From: an uncultured Muribaculaceae bacterium
GTDB lineage: Bacteria; Bacteroidota; Bacteroidia; Bacteroidales; Muribaculaceae
Assembly (NCBI GenBank): GCA_910579105.1
Contig: CAJTRT010000004.1
Span: 21,135 to 85,134 of the forward strand
DNA: 64,000 nt
Reading direction: 5' to 3'
A program made the translations under genes and the position numbers. Positions 43,827-52,658 of the stretch are shown here, piece by piece. The notes beneath the pieces were generated by a model. It ran no database searches. It had not been told where the DNA came from and worked only from the letters and a program-made list of their open reading frames with translations. Within the stretch, counting starts at the first letter, position 1. Each line of letters starts with the position of its first letter.

Positions 43827-46800
43827 ATGAACAGAATATTAATGACGATCTGTCTGGCGCTGGCCTCCGTGTGGGCCTGCGCGCAGACAACCACCGTCAC
43901 CGGCACGGTCTCTGACAGCGAAGGGCCGCTGATCGGGGCAACGGTGCTCGTCAAGGGCACGCAGAACGCCGCCTCGACCGATTACGACGGTAATTTCTCG
44001 CTCAAAAACGTCAACCCCGCCAAGGACGTGCTCGTGGTGCGCTACGTAGGGTTCGACAACAAGGAGGTGCCCCTGAAAGGGCAGACCAACGTAGACATCC
44101 TCATGGAGGCCAACGCCACGATGATGGACGAGGTGGTGGTGATCGGCTACGGAACGCAGAAGCGCGGCAACCTCACCGGCTCCATGTCGTCCGTCGAGGC
44201 CAAGGTTATCGAGCGCATGCCGGTGGCCAACGTCGGCGAGGCCATCATAGGCCGCATGCCCGGCGTGCAGGTGACCACCGCCGACGGCTCCCCCGACGCC
44301 GAGGTCACTGTGCGCATCCGCGGCGGCGGCTCCATAACGCAGTCCAACCAGCCTCTGGTGCTGATCGACGGCTTCGAGGGCTCGCTCAACGACGTGCCCG
44401 CTACCGATGTCGACAACATCCAGGTCCTCAAGGATGCCGCCTCTACCGCCATCTACGGCGCCCGCGGCGCCAACGGCGTTGTGCTGGTGACCACAAAACG
44501 CCCCAGCGAAGGAAAGGTACAGGTAAACGTCAACGCCTACGTCCAGACCAAGGAACTCTCCAACAAGCTCGACGTGCTGAAACCATATGACTTCGTGCGC
44601 GCCAACTACGACCGCTTCGGCGAGAACAACAGCAACCGCACCACATTCTGCGACAAATTCGGCAAAGGATACGAGATGTACATCTACCAAGGCTACGAAG
44701 GATATGACTGGCAGGACATCATCTTCTCGACGCACCCCGTATCCTGGGCTGTCGACGGCAGCGTCAGCGGCGGCAACGAGAAGTTCAAATTCAAGCTCTC
44801 GTTCATGCACCAGGACCAGCCTTCGGTCATGCCCGACAACGGCCTGATACAGAACAACATCAATGGCAACCTAAATGTCAAGCTCTGGGACTTCCTATCC
44901 ATCGAGTACCGCACCCGCTACATGAACAAGACCCTGCAAGGCCGCGGCACCGAGGGTATCGGCCTGCTGACCGCCCTGCAGGAGCAGCCCACCTACGGTC
45001 TGCAGGACTTTACCAAAGTTCCCAAGGACAACGAGTTCGTCATCGAGGAGGAACTCACCAGCCAGTATCACTACGATCCGCTTGAAACCAACCGTCGCTA
45101 CTACCGCAACCGCTACTCCAAGCTCCTAAACATGGGTGGCGCGCTGAACTGGACCATCATCAAGGGCATGACCATCCGCAACGAATTCACCTGGGAGGAC
45201 TTCGACGAGGACGACCGCCAGTTCAACGCCGCCGAGTCGGACAGCAACTCGCGCAACTGGGGTCCCTACCTGACACAGAAGAAGAAGAACCGCACCAAGT
45301 GGCAGCTCACCAACGTGTGGAACTACGCCCTGAACATCAAGGACACCCACGACTTCCAGTTCATGCTCGGCCAGGAGATGAAACACAACGGGGAGGTGTC
45401 GCAGGAAATCCGCATCGCCGGATTCCCCGAGAACCTCGACGCCGAGAAAGCGTTCGACAACTTCGCCCTGGGCACGCCCCGATACAACCGCTCGACCCAC
45501 GGCTCCCCCAACCGCGTCAGCTCGTTCTTCGGCCGTATCAATTACAGCTTCGACGACCGCTATCTGGCCACCTTCACCCTCCGCGCCGACGGCTCCACGA
45601 AGTTCGCCAAGAAGAACCGCTGGGGCTGGTTCCCCGCCGGCGCCATCGCCTGGCGCATCTCCAACGAGAAGTTCCTCAAAGACTACACCTGGCTGACCAA
45701 CCTGAAGCTGCGCGCCTCGATCGGCTACGCCGGCAACGACCGCATCGACTCAGACCTCTATCTGCGCCTCTACAAGCTCGGCGACACCTCGCAGAGCGCA
45801 GGCTGGGGAGAGCAGGGAAGCTACTGGTACGAGTTCAACAGCAAGTTCCCCGTCAACCCCGACGCCAAGTGGGAGACAACCATCACCCGCAACCTCGGCC
45901 TTGACTTCTCGTTCTTCAACGGACGCCTCGACGGTACGTTCGACCTCTACTTCAACACCACCAAGGACCTGCTGATCGAATCGAAGATTCCGGGCGACAC
46001 CGGCTTCACCGAGATGCTGACTAACATCGGCCAGACCTCCAACAAGGGCTTCGAGCTGAACCTCAACGGCTACATCATTGAGAACAAGGACTGGACCCTC
46101 GGCGCCAACTTCAACATAGGCTTCAACCAGGGCAAGATTGACAAGCTCGCCGACGGCGAGAACTACTTCCCGGCAGCAGTCAGCAAGGTAGATGTCAGCG
46201 GCGACGACGTGTTCCAATACCGCGTCGGCCAGCGCATGGGCCTTATTTACGGCTACGTCAATGACGGATTCTACACCGTTGACGACTTCACCTTCAATAA
46301 GGAGACCAACAAGTACACCATCAAGCCGGGCATCGTGGTCGCTCCGTCGGAAATGGTCGGCACGATCGGCCCGGGCTCTCCAAAGTTCAAGAAGCTGACC
46401 CCCGTGGATCCGAACGACCCCGACAGCTACGTTATCACCGCCGACGACCGCAAGGTGCTTGGCAACACGACCCCTAAATTCTCGGGCGGCTTCGGCATCA
46501 ACGCAACCTGGCGCGGGTTCGACCTCAACGCTTTCTTCAACTTTATGTGCGGCTTTGACGTGCTGAACTTGAACAAGGTGCATATGAGTATTATGCCGAG
46601 CAGCAAGGGCCAGTACCGCAACCTCTCGGGCGATTTCGCCGACGCGTGGAAGACCACCGACGAATGGGGCAACTCGCTGTGGCGCCAGCCTGAGGTTATG
46701 GCCGAGTACAACAAGAACGCCAAGATGTGGAGTCCCAACAACGTCACCAAGGCGTTTGTCAGCAGCTACGCCGTGGAGGACGGCTCTTTCCTGCGTCTGC

Positions 46801-47021
46801 AGACGCTGACCATCGGCTACTCACTCCCCGCAAAGCTCCTCAAGCACGTCGGGATGACCAAGTGCCGCTTCTACGCCACGGGCTACAACCTCTTCACCAT
46901 CACCAAGTACAGCGGCTACGACCCCGAGGTGAACATCGGCGAGGGACTTACCCCGAACGTTGACTACAACATGTATCCCCGCGCCCGCACCTACACCTTC
47001 GGCGTGCAGCTCTCTTTCTAA
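43827..47021 (+). CDS. SusC-family TonB-dependent outer-membrane transporter
   Basis: Energised import of pectic oligosaccharides across the outer membrane. 1064 residues: signal peptide (MNRILMTICLALASVWACAQ), N-terminal carboxypeptidase-regulatory-like domain (TVTGTVSDSEGPLIGATVLVKGT...), TonB box/linker around MMDEVVVIGYGTQKRGNLTGSM, plug domain (IIGRMPGVQV, VRIRGGGSI, VLIDGFEG, IQVLKDAASTAIYGARGANGVVLVTTK), then a 22-strand-type barrel ending TYTFGVQLSF with terminal Phe. The plug motifs are diagnostic of SusC/RagA. 22 bases after the lipoprotein and 21 before susD. Confidence 0.97.
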   Translation: MNRILMTICLALASVWACAQTTTVTGTVSDSEGPLIGATVLVKGTQNAASTDYDGNFSLKNVNPAKDVLVVRYVGFDNKEVPLKGQTNVDILMEANATMMDEVVVIGYGTQKRGNLTGSMSSVEAKVIERMPVANVGEAIIGRMPGVQVTTADGSPDAEVTVRIRGGGSITQSNQPLVLIDGFEGSLNDVPATDVDNIQVLKDAASTAIYGARGANGVVLVTTKRPSEGKVQVNVNAYVQTKELSNKLDVLKPYDFVRANYDRFGENNSNRTTFCDKFGKGYEMYIYQGYEGYDWQDIIFSTHPVSWAVDGSVSGGNEKFKFKLSFMHQDQPSVMPDNGLIQNNINGNLNVKLWDFLSIEYRTRYMNKTLQGRGTEGIGLLTALQEQPTYGLQDFTKVPKDNEFVIEEELTSQYHYDPLETNRRYYRNRYSKLLNMGGALNWTIIKGMTIRNEFTWEDFDEDDRQFNAAESDSNSRNWGPYLTQKKKNRTKWQLTNVWNYALNIKDTHDFQFMLGQEMKHNGEVSQEIRIAGFPENLDAEKAFDNFALGTPRYNRSTHGSPNRVSSFFGRINYSFDDRYLATFTLRADGSTKFAKKNRWGWFPAGAIAWRISNEKFLKDYTWLTNLKLRASIGYAGNDRIDSDLYLRLYKLGDTSQSAGWGEQGSYWYEFNSKFPVNPDAKWETTITRNLGLDFSFFNGRLDGTFDLYFNTTKDLLIESKIPGDTGFTEMLTNIGQTSNKGFELNLNGYIIENKDWTLGANFNIGFNQGKIDKLADGENYFPAAVSKVDVSGDDVFQYRVGQRMGLIYGYVNDGFYTVDDFTFNKETNKYTIKPGIVVAPSEMVGTIGPGSPKFKKLTPVDPNDPDSYVITADDRKVLGNTTPKFSGGFGINATWRGFDLNAFFNFMCGFDVLNLNKVHMSIMPSSKGQYRNLSGDFADAWKTTDEWGNSLWRQPEVMAEYNKNAKMWSPNNVTKAFVSSYAVEDGSFLRLQTLTIGYSLPAKLLKHVGMTKCRFYATGYNLFTITKYSGYDPEVNIGEGLTPNVDYNMYPRARTYTFGVQLSF

Positions 47022-47042
47022 ACCCTTAAACCGAACCACAAT

Positions 47043-48986
47043 ATGAAATTCAACATATCCAAATACATCGGACTCGGACTGGTAGCCGCCGGATCGCTGG
47101 CCCTGGGTTCGTGCGACGACTTCCTCGACGTGCAGCCCGAAAGCGCCTTCTCCAGCGAGGAGATTTTCTCCTCGGAAAAGGAGACCAAGGCGATGATGAA
47201 CACCATCTACTCCAAACTGACCAGGGACGAGCTCTACGGCTATGCTTTTCCGTACAGCTTCAACACCAACACCGACGTCGAGATGAAAGCCTCGGCAAAC
47301 ATCACCTCCAACGCCGACGGCAACGACGCGTACTGCTTCGACATGGGGTCGAACTGGTCACAGCTGCGCAAGACCTGGAACGCTGCCTACGAGGCAATAA
47401 ACTACTGCAACGACTTCCTGGAGAATATGGCGGAATCCCCCCTGTACTCTTCGGAACTGGCAGCCTCAGGCCCGACAAACATGCAGCACATGTACGCCGA
47501 GGCCAAATGCATCCGTGCGATGCTCTACCTCGACCTGGTGCGCAACTGGGGCGACGTAGTCTACCGCAAGTCGTCGACCAACGTGGGCATGGACTTCTAC
47601 CATGAGGGGGTAACCGACCGCTCGGAAATCCTCGCCGACCTCATCGAAGACCTCAAGCCGATGGAGAAGATGCTCAAATACGCCTCCGAACTCGACGAGG
47701 GGGTCGAACGCGTGTCACGCGAGTTCTGCCAGGCGCTGATCGGCCAGATCGCCCTCTGGCGCGGCGGCTGGTCGCTGCGCCCCGGAGCGGGAGTCGGCGA
47801 GATGAGGCGCGAGGGAGACTACGCCGAGTACTACGCCATCGCCCGCGACTACCTGGGGAAGGTAATCTCCGAGGGGAGGCACTCGCTGACCCGCGAGAGC
47901 TTCGAGCAGATGTGGACCAACGAATGTAACTGGACCGTGCTCAAAGACGGCGACGTCATTTTCGAGATTCCGATGCTGAAGAACTCCTCCGGCTCGCTGG
48001 GCTACCGCGTCGGGGTGAAAATCGGCTACAACACCGACAACCCGGCCCACAAGTACGGCAAGGGAAACAACTCGGTGTCGTACTGCGGCCTGTATCCCTT
48101 CACTTTTGACCAGCGCGACCTGCGCCTGGACGTGACCTGCGTGCCGTACAAATATGACGAAGACCTCAACCAGGCCCACGACCTGGGGAGCAGCTGCGTG
48201 GCCGGATGGGGCGTAGGCAAATGGAACAAGCTGAAGATGGGCGACTTCCTGACCGGCTTCGAGGGGAACACCGGCATAAACGCGATTCGCATGCGCTACG
48301 CCGACGTCCTGCTGATGTACGCCGAAGCCGTCAACGAGCTTTCAGGGCCATCCGCCGCGGCGGACGCCCTGAAGGAAGTGCGCAAGCGCGCTTTCGCCCC
48401 CGAACTCCACGGCGAGATGGTGGAAAACTATGTCAACGCCCTCAACACCCCCGAGAAGTTCTTCGAGGCGATCCGTAACGAACGCGCCTGGGAGTTCGGA
48501 GGCGAAGGCATACGCCGCTATGACCTGGCTCGCTGGAACCTTTACGGAAAGACCCTAAAGGCCACCTACGACAAGTTCGAGGACTGGGGCAAGCGCGCCA
48601 ACGGCATGGGAGTCAAGGGAGAGGTACGCGACCGCGTTTTCTGGCGCTATGTCGATGCCGCCGGCAACCCCGTGGACAAAAACGCCCCCAACCGCCGCAT
48701 AGAGTTCAAGGGACTCAAGGAATGGGGCGACAATATCGGCGACCACCCCGTCTCCGAGGGATGGACAAACACGGTGGAATACGCCATCAGCTGGTGGGCG
48801 CGTAACGCCCTCACCGAGGAGCTGGAACTTCACAACGAGATAAAGTGGAGTTTCCGCGGATACATCAACTTCGAGAACGCCGGATCGATAACCGGCGACG
48901 AGCCTGTGCGCTATCTGTGTCCCTACCCCAACACCATCATCGACGGCCACCGCGGCTCGATCCAGCAGCAGTACGGGTACCATTAA
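47043..48986 (+). CDS. SusD/RagB-family starch-binding-type lipoprotein
   Basis: Surface lid and glycan-binding partner of the SusC transporter. 647 residues; lipobox LGSC followed by DDFLDVQPES, the standard SusD N-terminus. Alpha-helical TPR-like core with MYAEAKCIRAMLYLDLVRNWGDVVYR, and MRYADVLLMYAEAVNEL and IRNERAWEFGGEGIRRYDLARWNL near the C-terminus, all typical. Somewhat longer than the usual 500-600 residues because of extra loops towards the end. Third pair member SusE/F is replaced by the beta-helix lipoproteins. Confidence 0.96.
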   Translation: MKFNISKYIGLGLVAAGSLALGSCDDFLDVQPESAFSSEEIFSSEKETKAMMNTIYSKLTRDELYGYAFPYSFNTNTDVEMKASANITSNADGNDAYCFDMGSNWSQLRKTWNAAYEAINYCNDFLENMAESPLYSSELAASGPTNMQHMYAEAKCIRAMLYLDLVRNWGDVVYRKSSTNVGMDFYHEGVTDRSEILADLIEDLKPMEKMLKYASELDEGVERVSREFCQALIGQIALWRGGWSLRPGAGVGEMRREGDYAEYYAIARDYLGKVISEGRHSLTRESFEQMWTNECNWTVLKDGDVIFEIPMLKNSSGSLGYRVGVKIGYNTDNPAHKYGKGNNSVSYCGLYPFTFDQRDLRLDVTCVPYKYDEDLNQAHDLGSSCVAGWGVGKWNKLKMGDFLTGFEGNTGINAIRMRYADVLLMYAEAVNELSGPSAAADALKEVRKRAFAPELHGEMVENYVNALNTPEKFFEAIRNERAWEFGGEGIRRYDLARWNLYGKTLKATYDKFEDWGKRANGMGVKGEVRDRVFWRYVDAAGNPVDKNAPNRRIEFKGLKEWGDNIGDHPVSEGWTNTVEYAISWWARNALTEELELHNEIKWSFRGYINFENAGSITGDEPVRYLCPYPNTIIDGHRGSIQQQYGYH

Positions 48987-49021
48987 TCATTCTCTCCTAA
49001 AACAAACCGACATTCACAGCA

Positions 49022-50701
49022 ATGAACTTCATAAAATTCCGCAACACAGCGAAAGCCATAGGCGCCGCCACCCTGATGGTGGGTGCCATGGCCCTCAACT
49101 CCTGCAAGGAGGATGAGTACACCTCGCGCGGCGACCTCTTCCAGCCCAAATTCGCCAACAAGATTCCGGCCACAGTCACCAACAAGAACGACGTGGCAAT
49201 CGTGTGGTACGAGGTCAACGACGCACTTTCCTACTCGGTAGAGTTCTACAAGGGAGACCAGTACTTCCACCCGGAGAACCTCTACGGGGAATGGGAGGTG
49301 AAAAACGCGATGATCAAAGTCGACGACCTCCCGTACGGGACAAAGTTCTACGTCCGCGTGCGCTGCAACGCGAAGAACGCCGACAACAACTCGCAGTGGT
49401 CAACCTGCGATTTCACCACCGATGCCCGCCCCGAGTTCGCACAGCTGCTGCAAGGAATCTCGCGCTCCGACATCACCGACAACGGCGCGGTAATCCGCTG
49501 GACCGTCGACCCGCAAAACCCCGTGGACTCCTTCTCCGTGAAACCCGCGATGACCGACCTGCTGCCGGAAATCACCGGCTACCTCACCCCCGAGCAGAAG
49601 GAGGCAGGCGAAATCGTGCTGACCGACGAGCTGACGGCCTCGACGCTTTACAACGTCAACATTTACGACACAAACAAGCCCCGCAGGTACGACAAGCCCT
49701 ATAACCAGATAACGTTCCGCACCACTGGTCCGGCTCCCGCCACCATCGCGATCGACGTGACAGACGACCTGGGCGACATACTGACGGTCAACAACGACGA
49801 CCCCGAGATTCCCGAGGGAACCGTCTACGAGCTCCCCGAAGGCTCCACCTACACCATCACACCCTTCGCGATGAAGAAAGGCTTCAAAATCGTAGGTCCC
49901 GCCGAAGGGGGTGCCAAGCCCGTAATCATGCTCAACGGCAGCTGGTCAATCGTCTCCGGCGCATACCTCTCGGTGTTCTCCTTCGAGAACTGCGAGCTGC
50001 ACAACGTGGCCATCAACCAGTACTTCTTCAACTGCGGCAACCCGTTCACCCTCGAGAGCGGCAGCTTCATAAACTGCGACTTCTTCCACATCAACCGCGC
50101 TTTCTGGCGCCACCAGAACGCCAACCAGAAGCATATCATCGACATGGTGCTCGACGGGTGCCGCTTCGACGAGTGCGGCTGGCAGACGGGCACCTACGGC
50201 ACGTTCGGCTTCGGCTCGGCCGGCAAGGGGCTGATCGCTGCCTACGACGAAATCGACGCGCTGACCATACGCAACTGCACCTTCTCGCGCGGCGGCAAGC
50301 AGCAGGACCCGGCCTACGGCTGGAACAACCTCGTGGCCCACAACTCGTCGTCGCACCCCATCAACCTCACGGTTGAGAACTGCACGTTCTATGACTTCTG
50401 CGTCAACGCCCGCCTGATCGACATCTCCACCACGGAGAAATCGACCGTCACCGTGCGCAACATCATCGTGGCCTCTCCGATGGCCGAGCTGATCGCCCTG
50501 GGTTCCGGCACGCGCACGACCTACGACAACAACTACATCACCACCGACTACAAGATGGGCGGCTCGGCGATCCGCGCCACACAGCTCCCCGTGGCGGCCA
50601 CCGACCTCTTCGAGGATCCCGTCAACGGCAACTACACCATCAAGGACTTCTCCTCGCCGGCCTACACCACCGGCGCCGGCGACCGCCGCTGGCTCGAATA
50701 A
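49022..50701 (+). CDS. Fibronectin-III / beta-helix surface lipoprotein (DUF4957/DUF5123 type)
   Basis: 559 residues. Lipoprotein signal ending LNSC, followed by KEDE, a surface-export signal. Residues about 35-130 and 135-235 look like two fibronectin-III domains (VAIVWYEVNDALSYSVEFYKG; GAVIRWTVDPQNPVDSF). The C-terminal half is a right-handed beta-helix (FSFENCELHNVAI, FINCDFFHI, MVLDGCRFDECG, LTIRNCTFSRGG, LTVENCTFYDF, VTVRNIIVASP) as in DUF4957/DUF5123 proteins. It follows susD by 35 bases, the SusE/F position, so it is a probable surface binding protein for galacturonan. Confidence 0.78.
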   Translation: MNFIKFRNTAKAIGAATLMVGAMALNSCKEDEYTSRGDLFQPKFANKIPATVTNKNDVAIVWYEVNDALSYSVEFYKGDQYFHPENLYGEWEVKNAMIKVDDLPYGTKFYVRVRCNAKNADNNSQWSTCDFTTDARPEFAQLLQGISRSDITDNGAVIRWTVDPQNPVDSFSVKPAMTDLLPEITGYLTPEQKEAGEIVLTDELTASTLYNVNIYDTNKPRRYDKPYNQITFRTTGPAPATIAIDVTDDLGDILTVNNDDPEIPEGTVYELPEGSTYTITPFAMKKGFKIVGPAEGGAKPVIMLNGSWSIVSGAYLSVFSFENCELHNVAINQYFFNCGNPFTLESGSFINCDFFHINRAFWRHQNANQKHIIDMVLDGCRFDECGWQTGTYGTFGFGSAGKGLIAAYDEIDALTIRNCTFSRGGKQQDPAYGWNNLVAHNSSSHPINLTVENCTFYDFCVNARLIDISTTEKSTVTVRNIIVASPMAELIALGSGTRTTYDNNYITTDYKMGGSAIRATQLPVAATDLFEDPVNGNYTIKDFSSPAYTTGAGDRRWLE

Positions 50702-50724
50702 CGGATGGCGAGCAAAAAACATTC

Positions 50725-52437
50725 GTGATAAATAAGAAATTTAACGTGAACACCGACATACTTAAATACGCAATGCTCCCTGCCCTCGCGCTCGCCGCCG
50801 GGCAGGGAGCCGCGGCTTCAAAGGAGGCCGCGGCGACAGACCCCGCGTCATACGTCAGCAAGGTATGGGTTGCCGACCTTGGCAACGGCAAGTACCAGAA
50901 CCCCGTGATCAACGCCGACTACTCCGACCCCGACCTCATACAGGTCGACGGAGACTACTGGCTGACCGCCTCCAGCTTCTGCAACATGCCGGGGCTGCCG
51001 ATACTCCACAGCCGCGACCTGGTGAACTGGGAAATCGCCAACTACGCCGTCAAGACCCTCGAGCCGGAGGAATACTACAACTCCGCCCGCCACGGCGACG
51101 GAGTGTGGGCCCCCGCGATCCGCTACCACGACGGCGAGTACTACATCTACTGGGGCGACCCCAACTTCGGAGTCTACATGGTGAAGACCAAAGACCCCCG
51201 CGGCGAGTGGGAGACCCCGGTGCTCGTCAAGGCCGCCAAGGGCATCATCGACACCTGCCCCCTGTGGGACGAGGACGGCAAGGCATACCTCGTGAACGGC
51301 TGGGCAAAGAGCCGCGCCGGCCTTAACGCCGCCATCACCGTCACGGAGATGGCACCAGACGGCAAAAGCCTCATCGGCGATCCGGTGATGGTCTACGACG
51401 GCCTCCCCAACGGCGACCACACCATAGAGGGTCCGAAATTCTACAAGCACGACGGCTACTATTATATCTTCGCCCCCGCCGGGAGCGTGGCCGCCGGATG
51501 GCAGGTGGTGCTCCGCTCCAAGAACCCCTTCGGCCCGTATGAGCACCGCACCGTCATGGCCCAGGGAGACACCGACATCAATGGCCCCCACCAGGGAGGC
51601 TGGGTGCGCACCCCGCAGGGTGAGGACTGGTTCCTCCACTTCCAGGACAAGGGAATCATAGGCCGCGTCTGCCACCTCAACCCGATGAAGTGGGTCGACG
51701 GCTGGCCCGTGATCGGCGTTGACAAGGACGGCGACGGCTGCGGCGAGCCTGTCAAGACCTACGTCAAACCCAAGACCTCGGAAAAGGTCGCCATCCACAC
51801 CCCGGTGGAGAGCGACGAGTTCGACACCACCGAGCTGGGCAAGCAGTGGCAGTGGTTCGCCAACTACCAGCTGCCATTCGGCTTCGCGACCCCCGACGGC
51901 TACTACCGCCTCTACGGCCACACCCTGAGCGACAACTTCAAGAACCTCCGCGAGGTGCCCAACCTGCTGACACAGAAATTCCCCAACGAGACCTTCACGG
52001 CAACGGCCAAGGTAACCGTCTCGGCAACGAAGGACGGCCAGCAGTCGGGACTTATCGTCATGGGCCGCGACTACGCCCGCCTCTCCGTCGAGAAGCGCGG
52101 GGCCGACTTCGTGATCAACGAGGTCGTGTGCCTCAAGGCCGACAAGGACAAGCCGGAGGTGACCACCGAGATCGCCACCGTGCCCGCCACCCGCGTAAAC
52201 GGCGAGGGGGGCCGCGCCACCCAGGACCTCGACATCTGGCTCCGCGTGAATGTCGGCAAGGGGGAGGTCTGCCAGTTCTCCTACTCGCTCGACGGCAAGA
52301 AGTTCATCCTCTGCGGCAAGCCCTTCACCGCCCGCGAAGGCCATTGGATCGGCGCCCGCGTCGGCTTCTTCTCCGTACAGCCCCAGGGCCCCAACCGCGG
52401 CTGGATGGACATCGACTGGTTCCGCGTCACCAAGTAA
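50725..52437 (+). CDS. Glycoside hydrolase family 43 enzyme with C-terminal beta-sandwich
   Basis: Exo-acting beta-xylosidase or alpha-L-arabinofuranosidase. 570 residues from a GTG start; other possible starts are GTG at 50746 and ATG at 50773, all leaving the same hydrophobic leader (MLPALALAAGQGAAA). GH43 five-bladed propeller about 50-355 with the three acidic residues visible: base Asp in YSDPDLIQ, pKa-modulating Asp in IDTCPLWDEDG, and acid Glu in TIEGPKFYKH. C-terminal concanavalin-like sandwich about 375-565 (GKQWQWFANYQ...GLIVMGRDYARLSVEKR...VGFFSVQPQGPNRGWMDIDWF), typical of the subfamily 12-like enzymes. Last gene of the SusC operon. Substrate cannot be fixed from sequence. Confidence 0.9.
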   Translation: MINKKFNVNTDILKYAMLPALALAAGQGAAASKEAAATDPASYVSKVWVADLGNGKYQNPVINADYSDPDLIQVDGDYWLTASSFCNMPGLPILHSRDLVNWEIANYAVKTLEPEEYYNSARHGDGVWAPAIRYHDGEYYIYWGDPNFGVYMVKTKDPRGEWETPVLVKAAKGIIDTCPLWDEDGKAYLVNGWAKSRAGLNAAITVTEMAPDGKSLIGDPVMVYDGLPNGDHTIEGPKFYKHDGYYYIFAPAGSVAAGWQVVLRSKNPFGPYEHRTVMAQGDTDINGPHQGGWVRTPQGEDWFLHFQDKGIIGRVCHLNPMKWVDGWPVIGVDKDGDGCGEPVKTYVKPKTSEKVAIHTPVESDEFDTTELGKQWQWFANYQLPFGFATPDGYYRLYGHTLSDNFKNLREVPNLLTQKFPNETFTATAKVTVSATKDGQQSGLIVMGRDYARLSVEKRGADFVINEVVCLKADKDKPEVTTEIATVPATRVNGEGGRATQDLDIWLRVNVGKGEVCQFSYSLDGKKFILCGKPFTAREGHWIGARVGFFSVQPQGPNRGWMDIDWFRVTK

Positions 52438-52539
52438 CCGCCCGAAGTGCCGCCACACCGCGGATACAAAGCCTGCTCTACAAGTTTCAATAATTCCTAT
52501 AAGTTTTATAATTCTTATAAGTTTTATAAAGTTTAAGGT

Positions 52540-52578
52540 CAACATAGGGGCCGCGCCTGACAGGCGCGGCCCATGTTG
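52540..52578 (+). terminator. Hairpin terminator after the GH43 gene
   Basis: Perfect 10-bp GC stem GGGCCGCGCC/GGCGCGGCCC (loop TGACA) extended, past a 2-base bulge, by CAACAT/ATGTTG. About 100 bases after the stop, preceded by an A/T-rich tract of repeated CTTATAAGTTTTAT (52490-52535). No long T run follows. Confidence 0.6.
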
Positions 52579-52601
52579 CTATTAATCCTGGCGGCATGCG
52601 A

Positions 52602-52633
52602 TTTGGCGTTTTGGGAGAAAAGTGGTAACTTTG
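52602..52633 (+). promoter_or_regulatory. Promoter of the FadL-family gene
   Basis: TTTG (52602-52605), a 20-base spacer and TAACTTTG (52626-52633) match the Bacteroidota consensus exactly. The ATG follows 25 bases later. Confidence 0.8.
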
Positions 52634-52658
52634 GCGGAAATTTAACAGTTTTTTATCT

